From: Chrysogorgia sp. JL179-B06
Lineage: Eukaryota; Cnidaria; Anthozoa; Scleralcyonacea; Chrysogorgiidae
DNA length: 64,000 bases
NCBI GenBank assembly: GCA_035772405.1
Contig: JAYKKM010000113.1
Location: forward strand, 186,001 to 250,000
Reading direction: 5' to 3'
The notes under the pieces were generated by a model. That model was not told the origin of the DNA. It did not search any database and saw only the letters and a list, made by a program, of their open reading frames with translations. Below, one piece after another: positions 50,712 through 59,710 of the stretch. A program made the translations under genes and the position numbers. Position 1 is the first letter of the stretch. Every line of letters starts with the position of its first letter.

Positions 50712-51776
50712 TTAAATATACGATGTTGCCTTGAAAAACCCATTCATATCCATTGGAGTGATTCGGTCAATTGCCTCGTATACTGCTAGTTTTAAGTTTC
50801 TGTTCGTGACCTCCCACAAATGATATCGCATTTCAGTCCTGAGTTTGGCAAACACAAATTCAACAGGACTAAAATCAGGGGAGTAAGTAGGCGTGTAAAC
50901 AAGCTCTATGCCCATTTCATTCAGAATTTCGTCTAGGATTTCGCCGTCTTCGTAATGATGGGTTGGGCAGTTGTCCATAACGACAATGTCGCCAAACTCG
51001 AGGGCAGGCCTTCCAGTGAAAACGTTTCCAGCTCGTAACGTTTCATCAAAAAACTGCAGCAGGCGTATAGTATCACAAGCTCCGTTAACCGTATTTGCGT
51101 ACATAACACCGTCTAAACCTGCCAGGAGATTTAAAGTAATATTTGGCGACTCGTGGTATCTACTTATATCGATACATCTTTGACCAACCGGAGCATGCCC
51201 ATAATATCTTGATCCGTGATGTGGCATTTTCAATCCAGCTTCGTCGAAAAATTTTAACTTGCTGGGGTCTTTGGAGTGAAGGTAATTAATGAACATTTGG
51301 GTATATATCATATTTGTCAGGGTAAATCTTTCAATAGCAACCTTGTTTACTTTCTTTCGTGAATATTCTAAACCAGAGAGCATTCTCTTCTTTACGGCTT
51401 TGGAAATAGCAGAAATGCATGTCCCATTTGGATTGTCACTATAAAGCTCTACTTCATCTTTGAGCTCATTAAGAGTTATAGTAGGACGCATCGTTACTAA
51501 TGTCTCGATCAGTTCAAGATCGCCATCGGTTAAATTGCTCGGATTTCCGCCCCCTTTTTTTTGTGGTTCTAAAGTACCGCGCGCACAAAAATTTTCCCAC
51601 ACACTCTTAATTGTTGACTGGCTTACGGAAAACTTGTCGGCAACGGAACAATATGTTCCATGTAATTCACCGGTTATTGAATCTCCACCAATTTTGATAA
51701 TGTGGTCGATAATTAAAGATCTCAAGTCACTTCCAAGAGGTTTTCCACTGAAGTAAGTTCTTCCCTTTTTACTTAT
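50712..51776 (-). CDS. Tc1/mariner-IS630 superfamily DDE transposase, DD37E spacing, start codon apparently lost
   Basis: The frame is open from 51786 to the stop at 50712. The N-terminus has helix-turn-helix DNA-binding segments (YCSVADKFSVSQSTIKSVWE; ITLNELKDEVELYSDNPNGT). The catalytic core has LKFFDEAGLKMPHHGSRYYG (first Asp), FGDIVVMDNCPTHHYEDGEI (second Asp) and YTPTYSPDFSPVEFVFAKLR (Glu). The second Asp and Glu are separated by 37 residues. All three acidic residues are present and there is no internal stop. No ATG precedes the first helix in frame; an ATA codon sits at the expected place (51774-51776), so the start may be mutated. TTATATAAAC in the inverted repeat just upstream (about 51784-51793) could be a TATA box. 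Confidence 0.88.
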   Translation of the reverse strand: MSKKGRTYFSGKPLGSDLRSLIIDHIIKIGGDSITGELHGTYCSVADKFSVSQSTIKSVWENFCARGTLEPQKKGGGNPSNLTDGDLELIETLVTMRPTITLNELKDEVELYSDNPNGTCISAISKAVKKRMLSGLEYSRKKVNKVAIERFTLTNMIYTQMFINYLHSKDPSKLKFFDEAGLKMPHHGSRYYGHAPVGQRCIDISRYHESPNITLNLLAGLDGVMYANTVNGACDTIRLLQFFDETLRAGNVFTGRPALEFGDIVVMDNCPTHHYEDGEILDEILNEMGIELVYTPTYSPDFSPVEFVFAKLRTEMRYHLWEVTNRNLKLAVYEAIDRITPMDMNGFFKATSYI

Positions 51777-51954
51777 TCTTTCAGTTTATATAACACGGTC
51801 GAAAACAGCGAACTTTAGTCAAGAATATCGCCTTGAATCCTATTGGTAATCTGACCTTGACAACGTTGGAATTGACCTTGGTAACGTGTGGTTTCAATTA
51901 GGCAAACTTTTCGATAAAACTATTTATCTCCAAGCTCAACCGAAAAGCGCAGTA

Positions 51955-52395
51955 TCATCGCTCCTTGGCCGGCCATGTTGTTTATCAATTTCAGCTCGCG
52001 CGTGCGCAGTGGCCGCAGCAACATGTTACATAAAAACCCGGGGGACACAACTTATATTCCAGAGTCTCCAGACATATTATGAAATATTCAAGATATCGAA
52101 ATCTAACTGCATTACAACTTGATACACGTAAAAAACCCATTGATAACTCGCTTAACGGTCAGCCCTCATTGTGCAGGAACTTCAGATTCACTTTTACACT
52201 CACAAATTAAATTAAAAAACAAAGTATATTAAAGTACCAAAATACTACGAAATAATGTCGCCACCCCCCGGATGTTAACACTTTCGGTCACTGACTCTAT
52301 ATATGAATGAATGAATGTATATTATATATCGTGTGAATTATATATCGTGTGAATCGCCACTCATCACAACACTGCAAAGTTTAAAAAACTTTGCA
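51955..52395. other. Non-coding stretch
   Basis: Contains TATATATCGTGTGAAT in tandem (52324-52354) and a short palindrome GCAAAGTTTAAAAAACTTTGC (52374-52394). No gene. Confidence 0.5.
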
Positions 52396-53105
52396 CTAAA
52401 AAGCAGTGAGCCATTTGTCTAAGGAATCAATTTTTAGTCTTTTAGAAGGACCCCGGGATTGGGTGGGAAGAGGAATTGTAACACTCGAACCGTCAAATGA
52501 AATAGAAAAGGCTGAATGGGGGTACAGGTCAACATTCTCGGGTAAAAGTGACGCAAAATCGACGTACTCACCATTCAGAATTGACTGTGTCAGCTTCTTT
52601 GGCAAGTGGTTAGCAAGCGGTTGTTGGGAACTAGTGGTAGGCAGATCTGCAGGGCTGTGACCAATGGCGGCAATGGCGGGAACGGTGGAAAGCGATTCCA
52701 AGAGCTAGGAAACGTGAGACGGATTACCCAAAACGTTGGAGGACTGGTGGGGAAATGGCACGTCGGCTTGGCTCAGTTGGCTGCACGGAGTTTGTGGCTG
52801 TGCTTGTGCAAGGCGTTGAGTTAGTATAGTACTACAAACTTATCCACCAAATCGTCAAGATCGAGGGATGACGGTGGAGAAGACTGCATCGTTGGCGTTG
52901 CTGTTGGCACTGGACGTGTAGCATTGTGCATTTGAAGTCGGTTCTCACGCAGTGCCCACATGACATCTGCTTCCTGGCTACGCCACAACATGGGCACAGG
53001 TCTCAACATTCTCTGGTGTTTTTTTTTGTTATTACAGTCACAGGGCTGTAGCCACCAATTTTGAAGTATGTCCGGTTGGTAGTGGCAGTTCAGAGTGCCA
53101 AACAT
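52396..53105 (-). pseudogene. DIRS-like gag fragment
   Basis: The part at 52701-52396 ends in SILNGEYVDFASLLPENVDL and KRLKIDSLDKWLTAF. The last block resembles ITDIEQWTTAF of the 34 kb DIRS gag (34468-34500). The upstream frame (53105-52821) carries PPSSLDLDDLVDKF and is out of phase. Together they look like the N-terminal half of a DIRS-type gag with frameshifts; the remainder is absent. Confidence 0.45.
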
Positions 53106-53300
53106 GCGAGAAATCTCTGGGGTGTGAACATGAAATCAACTTCTAAAAAAAAAATTCACTTAACTCACTAATTATGCTAATTATGCAACATGGCGGTTGT
53201 CAAATTAGCGAAAATTTAACTTAACGTGTAACACGATAACACAAGAACCATTAATCAGAATGAAGTGAATGATATATATTTTTAATGCTAATAACATGGG

Positions 53301-53470
53301 CTAGTTCCTGACACTCTTTGATTTCAGTTTAAAGCTTTATTTCAAAAACTGCAGTAACAAATTTGAATAGTAGGTGAAAATTCAATGTTTTAAGTTAATA
53401 ATAAGGTATTAAACCTCAATAATTCATTGTCAATGAAATATATTGAAATTTGAGGAGTGTCAGGAACTAG
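53301..53470. mobile_element. 170 bp TIR element (MITE)
   Basis: CTAGTTCCTGACACTC at 53301 is matched by its complement GAGTGTCAGGAACTAG ending at 53470; the repeat continues imperfectly (TTTGATTTCAG / TGAAATTTGAG). No coding capacity and no clear target duplication. Confidence 0.8.
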
Positions 53471-53627
53471 ATAAAGTCATTAGCCATTAGCATGCCAAGT
53501 ACCAACCTTGTACATCAAATATTAGAAAAGTTATGGTGTCACAAAGATTCCCCATGATGGCGAAATCGTTGAAAGCAGAAAATGCCATTTAAAAGTTTAG
53601 TTTAGTGTTTTTTCCCTTCAGAAACGT

Positions 53628-55360
53628 TTAGAAGCCACCTGCTTCATAGGTTGGTCCTTCATTATCCTTAGCAGTGTCAATATAGTTTTTCCTAAGGTGC
53701 CTTAATATTTGTCTTCTCTTTTTTACTCTGTCTGTGTTTTTTTTTGCGGACAGTCTGATTCTTGCTTGGTCGCAGTGTTCGGAACCTTTACAAGTGAAGT
53801 ATCCAGGAGTTATGTCCAAATCGCCAAATATTTTGATAAAGGAAATGTCCCCATCATTAAACTTCAACACAGCTAAACCAGTTGCAAGGGCAACAGCTTC
53901 CTGCTCTACATAAGTAGATTTTGGACATCTGTCCCAGATACGGCCGTTCAAGCACTCGTTCACATTTTGGGTCAAGCCATGAGTACATTTACCCAACAAG
54001 TCAGGGTTACTGAGATTGTCAAATACCGGCTCAATGAAGTCAACAATGCACTTTGGAATCCCATTCTTGTGCTTGTATGTCTCACTGTCTCTTTGGTAAC
54101 CGCACCAACTGTTCTCGCCATCAGGGCAGAGATGATGCTGAGGATTCTCATCGGTTGACGCAACATGATACAGTGATGCCTTTATGGCCTTGGCCATTTT
54201 ACCAACATCATCCAGATTTTCTCTTATGGCCAAACCATAATAGTTCTGCAGAACATCAACTTTGCCATCAGTGAGCCTACCTCTACCAGTCAAGCCTTTC
54301 CCATCATCAAGTTTAACACCTTTGTTGGCGTTCTTCAATTTTCGCAACCGACTTCCAACGCGCTTTTGCACGTGTCCGATGCACTCCAATTTATTGGGTA
54401 TGCAGTCATCTCCATATGGCTTGCTTTGAACAATAGCATTGTAGGTTGACGAATCACCATCTCCAAGCATGTCCTTATACTTGAGCCCTCTTGTAGTGAA
54501 CGACCGTTCGAATATCCGCAAAGCTCCAGTCGTTTCCATGCTGCCGGCACTTCCTGCATGGTTGATTTTGCATTGGTGAGAGGCTTTCCATTCTCCATAT
54601 CTTGGGTCATTCATCTTTTTCCCCCACTTATGACATTGTTGGCACTTGTCAGATAACACTTCGACATCCATATTATTGTGACGATGCCATTGTGAGATGC
54701 ATGACCCCTCTTCTGCCAAGTACCATCTAAGGATATTCCGCATTCTCCAGCACCATTCGCACTCATCTCCCTAACAGTCACAGCATTGCTCACCATGCTA
54801 TCATTGGCTAACTGCTTCACTGCGGGCAAAAGCTTTTCATTTTGTATCTTGGTGAAGATCCGGCGCGATGGTGGACAAGGCATATTCATGATCTTGCTGA
54901 AGGTTGTCATGGCAGTGTGTCCTCGACCAATTTCCCTGAAAGCCAGGATCGCTCTGACATTTACTTCATAAGAAGGGCCTTGTTTCTTTGATGTGTTGAA
55001 ACAATACTTCCACTCACACTCCATACTTTTACATTGCAAAACAATGTAACTGGAAAAGCCATTCTTTTTCTTCCTGTCATGATGAGAATCCATGTCACCT
55101 CCACACTCAGGACATTTCAAAATGTCATCGAAAACACCAAATAGCACCGACAAATCCATAAATACTGTGCCTTCCTTAATACTGGTGTCCACATTTCCCG
55201 AAATATCACCCAACTTGGCAGTATTTTCGCCGATTTTCATCGCAGAAGGTCCAGGGCTTTCATCACCAGGTCCGCCATCTTTGATTTTTTTTGCCTTCTT
55301 TGATGTCTTTGATGGTGGATTTCTAGGCTTCTTTCTCTTTCTATTCTTAGTATTTCCCAT
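53628..55360 (-). pseudogene. Mutator-like (MULE) transposase, one frameshift
   Basis: The first frame (55360-54611) starts MGNTKNRKRKKPRNPPSK with a lysine-rich nuclear-localisation-like N-terminus. It then has a zinc-binding domain (LKCPECGGDMDSHHDRKK, CKSMECEWKYCF), an alpha-helical region, and MSANGAGECGISLDGTWQKR (first catalytic Asp, about 54745). The second frame (to 53628) continues with CQQCHKWGKKM, NHAGSAGSMETTGALRIFER, YKDMLGDGDSSTYNAI (second Asp), CIGHVQKRVGSRLRKLKNAN and LTQNVNECLNGRIWDRCPKS (probable Glu). The two overlap out of phase, with the break near 54680. This is the Mutator-like transposase domain family common in invertebrates. Terminal repeats were not identified by eye. 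Confidence 0.85.
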
Positions 55361-56039
55361 TTATTTACTCCAAATTAATATCAGAGAAACAAAAGGACTG
55401 TACTACAACACTAAGAAATTAACTTTTCGCCTTAGAAATGTAAAAAAAACAGAGATATTTGTAGCGGATTTTGCACACAACGTGAGAATCGATCACGAGT
55501 TTGCTATAAAAGAAAGTGCGTTACCATGGCGCTCCCAAAGGACCAATCACAATGAACCAACGGAAAAACCTTTAAATAACATACACCAAAGGGAGAAATT
55601 GAAAAAACCTTTTTTTGAGTGAATGAATCCTGTGAATTTTGGCTGAAAACACGTTGCTACGGCGTTGCTAAGGAGTTAATTTAAGAGTAAGGCATCTTTG
55701 AAGGCAAATTTGTCATAGAATAATATTTTTTTGGGGAAAAAGAGACATGTAGCCCTAAATCATAATAGTAAAAGTATCTAAATCGAAAAGAAAAATTTTT
55801 TTCAAAAAATTTTTAAAGATCACTTTCAAAAGGTGAATGACCACCTTAAAATTTTCACGCGAAAACCGTCATTTTTAGGGAAATATTTAACGTTTCTGTG
55901 GGAATTAAACTAATACTTTGTCTTTTTGTAAACAGTAAACTTATACATAATCTTCCTAGTGGCTATACTCTATATTTTAATTACTTTGCCTAACGAGCTG
56001 AGCTAGATCTGTCTGCAATATTTCACCCGGGCACACTCA
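55361..56039. other. Non-coding, probably 5' flank of the MULE
   Basis: No real ORF; the plus-strand frame at 55092-55622 is a shadow of the transposase N-terminus. A-rich with CAAAAAATTTTTAAAG-type short palindromes near 55803. No terminal repeat found. Confidence 0.45.
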
Positions 56040-56460
56040 GGTTTCACCCGGGCACAGGCCCGGGTGTAGCTACGCCACTGTTCTCACGACGTGAACCAGT
56101 CAGAGGCAGGTGATGTTGAGCCAACAGGAGTTGCAACACTTCACTAGACATATCTTCTAGTGAAGTTTCTGCGTTCTGGTTTACCAAAACATTCCGCCTT
56201 GAGGCAACGCTATAAGTGAATTCGGAAAAAAAGGCGGTGATCATTCTGTCACAGCCAGAGCAAGAGTTCACAAGAAAAGCGTTCTCTAAGCAGGAGTTTT
56301 TTTCTTCTTAAACCATGCCTGCACAGAAAAGAGGTCGTTCGGCTACTCCTAACCGATGTGCTCGCCCAACTCGACGAGCAGCCAGTTCTTCAGCTACGCC
56401 GGTTCCAAGCTCCAGGGGACGTTATTTTGATAAGAGTTTAGGTTTGGTTTAATCTATTTC
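56040..56460. pseudogene. Rearranged DIRS gag N-terminus (two opposed pieces)
   Basis: Minus strand 56271-56044 contains SLEDMSSEVLQLLLAQHHLP followed by LTGSRR, a SAP-type motif like the one at the start of the 33.8 kb gag. Plus strand 56314-56451 encodes a basic 45-residue frame, MPAQKRGRSATPNRCARPTR, like the basic leader MPPVRRGRVKDRQ that precedes the SAP motif there. The two parts of one gag N-terminus are thus in opposite orientations here, implying an inversion. A short palindrome, CCCGGGCACAGGCCCGGG, lies at 56048-56065. Confidence 0.45.
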
Positions 56461-56648
56461 TTAATCTGAGTACTAATTAGCTTTATCTGAAGCGGTTTTC
56501 ATTGCTTATCTTGCTTTTGCACCTGAGAGTAATTTTATGTTTGGCATGTGAGAAACAGCGACTGCTCCAGGCTAAGAGATTGTATTATCTCTCACTCCCT
56601 TTTATTTACCTTAATTTATTCAATAACAAATTTATAAATGACAGTGGT

Positions 56649-56712
56649 TTTGGTTATTTGATATAACCAAATTACGTGCTTGCCACTAGTTTGGTTATTT
56701 GATATAACCAAA
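56649..56712. repeat. 64 bp double-palindrome repeat, copy 2
   Basis: Same layout and length as 12164-12227: two TTTGGTTATTTGATATAACC words with an 18 nt spacer. The spacer differs (TTACGTGCTTGCCACTAG-like). Confidence 0.85.
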
Positions 56713-57704
56713 TAAATCAGGGAAAAAGTAACACTATTTGCATTAAATAATAAATTCACATTCCGCACCCCATACTTACATGCACTTATGAACTATTTAA
56801 CACATATATTTTCTAAATTTACTTGGATTTAAAATTGTTTTACATGCATTCGAGTAGGATGATATGGTGTTGATAAATACGGATAATACCACGGGTAATA
56901 CTACACGGGTGGTAATAGTCAGCAAACTCCATTGTTTTTCGAAACAAATTAAAGTGGCTCTTTACTGTTTCTTAAACAGTTGCAAAAATATGTACATTTT
57001 TACCTCGAAAGGTGTTTATGAATATTTCGGACGAAAATGAAACTAAGGTAATGCATCAAATACTGTTAATAAAATAAGGGTTTCAGTAATTGCTATGGCG
57101 ACAGTGACGTTTTAAAATGGATCCAAATTAACATTTAATTCCAATTTATTTAGAAAACGAGCTCGGTGACCCGGATATTTCTTTCATTAAAACATTTCCT
57201 CAGGTTTAAGTAATAAATACGCAAATTTAAATAAAATCTGCACACCAATTTTCTTCAAAAGTCTTACAGAATTATTTAAAATAATAACAAAATAATAAAT
57301 TGGATATATAATAAAACAAATTAGGTTAAAGTAATTTGGTGCCATTTTGAAACGACACTGTTGTCATAACTACCACATAAACACTTAATTTACTAACAGT
57401 ATTCGATGCCTTGCATGTTTTTCTATCCATGAATTCAGTTTCATTCGCCTCCGAAATATTCATGCACACATTTTGAATTTAAAGCTTGCATTTTTTACAA
57501 TTTTCAACATATGGCAGATGACTCCTTAAAGAGGAAATAAGTCTAGTTTTGAAGAAATTTCACATAAATTTCACTTAATCCGATTTGAAATACCTTTCGA
57601 GGAGTTATATATGATATTTCAATTGATTTTGTGAGAAAAACAATTCGAAACACGCGCCTTTGCCAGCCATGTTGCTTGTGTATATATATTGTGTCATATA
57701 GAGG
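56713..57704. other. Non-coding, nothing recognised
   Basis: AT-rich, with no ORF above background and no tRNA-like or terminal-repeat structure. Confidence 0.5.
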
Positions 57705-57840
57705 TTTGTAGTGATTTAATGTGGTTTGTAGTGGTTTAATGTGGTTTGTGGTGGTTTCTGGGAGGAACACACACCAACACCTACCACAGAACCATAACAA
57801 ACCACCGTAAACCACCATGAACCACTACCACGAACTACTA
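57705..57840. repeat. GTGGTTT / AAACCAC low-complexity inverted cluster
   Basis: Five or more GTGGTTT(A/G) words (57720-57762), followed by AAACCAC and CCACAG words (57770-57835), giving a fold-back. The ORF called across it is an artefact of this repeat. Confidence 0.65.
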
Positions 57841-58020
57841 TGCCAAATATTACCTATAATATACCCAGAATCTTATCCCGGCATTACCACCACTATATAT
57901 ACAGAACTCGTCACTAGGCTCTTGGCAACGGCTTCCGTAGCTCAGTGGTCAGAGCACTGCACTAGCAGCGCAGGGTCGCGGGTTCAATTCCAGCCGGAAG
58001 GCCTCGAAGTTGCATTTTTT
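57841..58020 (+). repeat. Tandem SINE-like unit 1
   Basis: TGCCAAATATTACCTATAAT through the tRNA-like region to GTTGCATTTTT; repeated 278 bp downstream at 58119. Confidence 0.8.
57931..58001 (+). tRNA. tRNA-Ala(AGC)-like sequence, unit 1, probably SINE-derived
   Basis: Cloverleaf by eye: acceptor GCTTCCG/CGGAAGG (G1-G mismatch), D arm GCTC-AGTGGTCA-GAGC, anticodon stem CTGCA/CGCAG with one mismatch and loop CTAGCAG (anticodon AGC), T arm GCGGG-TTCAATT-CCAGC with one mismatch. A-box and B-box are intact. Three stem mismatches and duplication with identical flanks favour a SINE head over a functional tRNA gene. Confidence 0.55.
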
Positions 58021-58118
58021 GCAACTGGTCCCGTTTGGTCTTAAAATGTATATATTCCAACACTCGAAATTTTCCTTCACCACAAATCCTTATGAACATG
58101 TAGTTTAATCGAGTGAAA

Positions 58119-58300
58119 TGCCAAATATTAACTATAATATACCCAGAATCTTATCCCGGCATTACCACCACTATATATACAGAACTCGTGACCTCTCAGC
58201 AACAGCTTCCGTAGCTCAGTGGTCAGAGCACTGCACTAGCATCGCAGGGTCGCGGGTTCAATTCCAGCTGGAAGGCCTTGAAGTTGCATTTTTGTTTTCA
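58119..58300 (+). repeat. Tandem SINE-like unit 2
   Basis: Same upstream 60-70 bp (TGCCAAATATTAACTATAAT ... AGAACTCGT) and tRNA-like part as unit 1; the copies diverge after GAAGTTGCATTTTT. Confidence 0.8.
58205..58275 (+). tRNA. tRNA-Ala(AGC)-like sequence, unit 2, probably SINE-derived
   Basis: As unit 1, with loop CTAGCAT and acceptor TGGAAGG. Same anticodon AGC and same weak positions, so the two copies share an already imperfect ancestor. Confidence 0.55.
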
Positions 58301-59125
58301 TTTTTGCAAGTGTTTGCACGAGAACTACGAAACTTAGTAGCATTTCAACTACCACAATAAGCTATGTGATAAACTACTTTTTGTAGTCACTATGGCAATA
58401 AACTAGGCTCCAGGTCCCTGAAAAGAGTATTTTAATTTATTGATTTGTCACATAAACAGAACATACAATACAATTATTACGCTACATACGAAATTACAAA
58501 AATGTGTGACAGGAGACGGTAACAGAACAATTTACAACCGTAAATAAAAACTTGCTCTAGTTTTAGTAGGAGGCATTGTTTAGACAAACACTGTCATTTC
58601 TCATATTAAGGACGTCATGCCAAATACATAACCAGAACAAAGTCAACAGCAGGCATCCAGAAAACAAGAAAATTACATTTTATGAAATAAGGATAAAAGG
58701 GATATAAGAAATAAGGATAAAACTAGTATATTTGCATGGTAACTATACAAATATCAGTGGTGAGTCGAGCACTTGAAGGACAACATTTCTGCCATGTTTC
58801 ATCTTTGTGCAATTCATACTTTGTGAAATATCAACACTTTAATATTTCTCAGGTATAGCGTCTCAACCTTGTGACATCATCACGCAAAATTTCAAATGCT
58901 TATAACTAGACAACGGGTGAATAATAACGAAAAAATTAAACGAATTTCGTCATTATTCAAAACCTACTTTCGAAGGGAACACATTATGGAATATCGATTT
59001 TTTTCATTTCATAGGCACTTTAAGCCTGAGAGATCAATTAAATTTCTATGCACTCCAACAATTATTCTCCAAGCACGTCATTCGTCGCAAAAAGGAATGA
59101 TCCAGCGACTGATCATAAAATTATT
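58301..59125. other. Non-coding, nothing firm
   Basis: AT-rich. The ORF at 58896-59168 overlaps a dispersed repeat (next entry) and looks fortuitous. Confidence 0.45.
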
Positions 59126-59225
59126 TATGTGGCATAATTATTGTTTAAGATTCGCTGGTGACGGTTGAAAAACGTCCTTTACACCAGTCTGTAAATCATA
59201 TACATCAAAATGACAATGTAATAAA
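59126..59225 (+). repeat. Direct repeat left of the protease gene
   Basis: GATTCGCTG-TGA-G-TTG-AAAACG followed by CCTTTACAC, CTGTAAATC and ATACATCAAAATGACAAT aligns by eye with 62158-62255. Confidence 0.55.
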
Positions 59226-59710
59226 CCCTTATATACAAACATATATCGAGTTAAGTGTTGTGCAAGACTGTGCAATCTATTTTAATTGGAACTAAATACA
59301 TATATAATACTTGTACATACCTACATATTCAAAAGTCTAATTTGTTCTTAAATTGTCAGTTACAAGGTAAAAACTATAAACTAACGCTAGAAATAATTTA
59401 TGGATTTTGTGAATTGTAATACAAAAAATAGTGGGAAAATGCCCACAACTTTTCATTTACATTTGGGGCATACACAGAAATCACAGTTGCGTAAAGCAAC
59501 TAACGGTAAATTGAATATCGTGATGCGATCACATACACCACACGGTAGTTCAAATCCATTCTAATGCCAACACCAGCACCACCATCAGGCTTCCCAATCC
59601 AGACGGAAGAGTACCCCGAAGCAACATACTATCAAATTTATCTCGTTGTAGCATGTGATAATATATTTACATACAACACACGTATGTGTATTGAGCATCA
59701 CATATGTACA
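59226..59710. other. Non-coding, with a short minus-strand exon-like frame
   Basis: Minus-strand 59620-59508 reads GYSSVWIGKPDGGAGVGIRM and YRVVYVIASRYSIYR before a stop. Protein-like but unrecognised and too short to call. The remainder is AT-rich 3' flank of the protease gene. Confidence 0.3.

Larger units (their letters stand above)
48572..51952. mobile_element. Tc1/mariner-IS630-like transposon with two convergent genes, 3,381 bp
   Basis: Flanked by TA on both sides (48570-48571, 51953-51954). Terminal inverted repeats start CTGAGCTTTTCGGTTGAGCT at left and CTGCGCTTTTCGG at right (inverted) and run about 105 bp nearly identical (including AGTTTGCCTAATTGAAACCA). After that the left repeat has about 46 extra bases before a last shared block, ACCAATAGGATTCAAGGCGA. 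Inside, a plus-strand PB1/zinc-knuckle gene (48794-50304) converges on a minus-strand DDE transposase (50712-51776). A second gene is unusual for Tc1/mariner elements, which normally carry only a transposase. Confidence 0.9.

Noticed and set aside
12973..56130. Shared GTCAGAGGCAGGT word near 12980 and 56100 as a repeat
   Set aside because: Only about 13 bases match, and the surrounding sequence (recombinase versus gag) is unrelated.
57543..57818. 91-codon minus-strand ORF
   Set aside because: Half of it is a reading of GTGGTTT/AAACCAC low-complexity repeats; no protein-like features.
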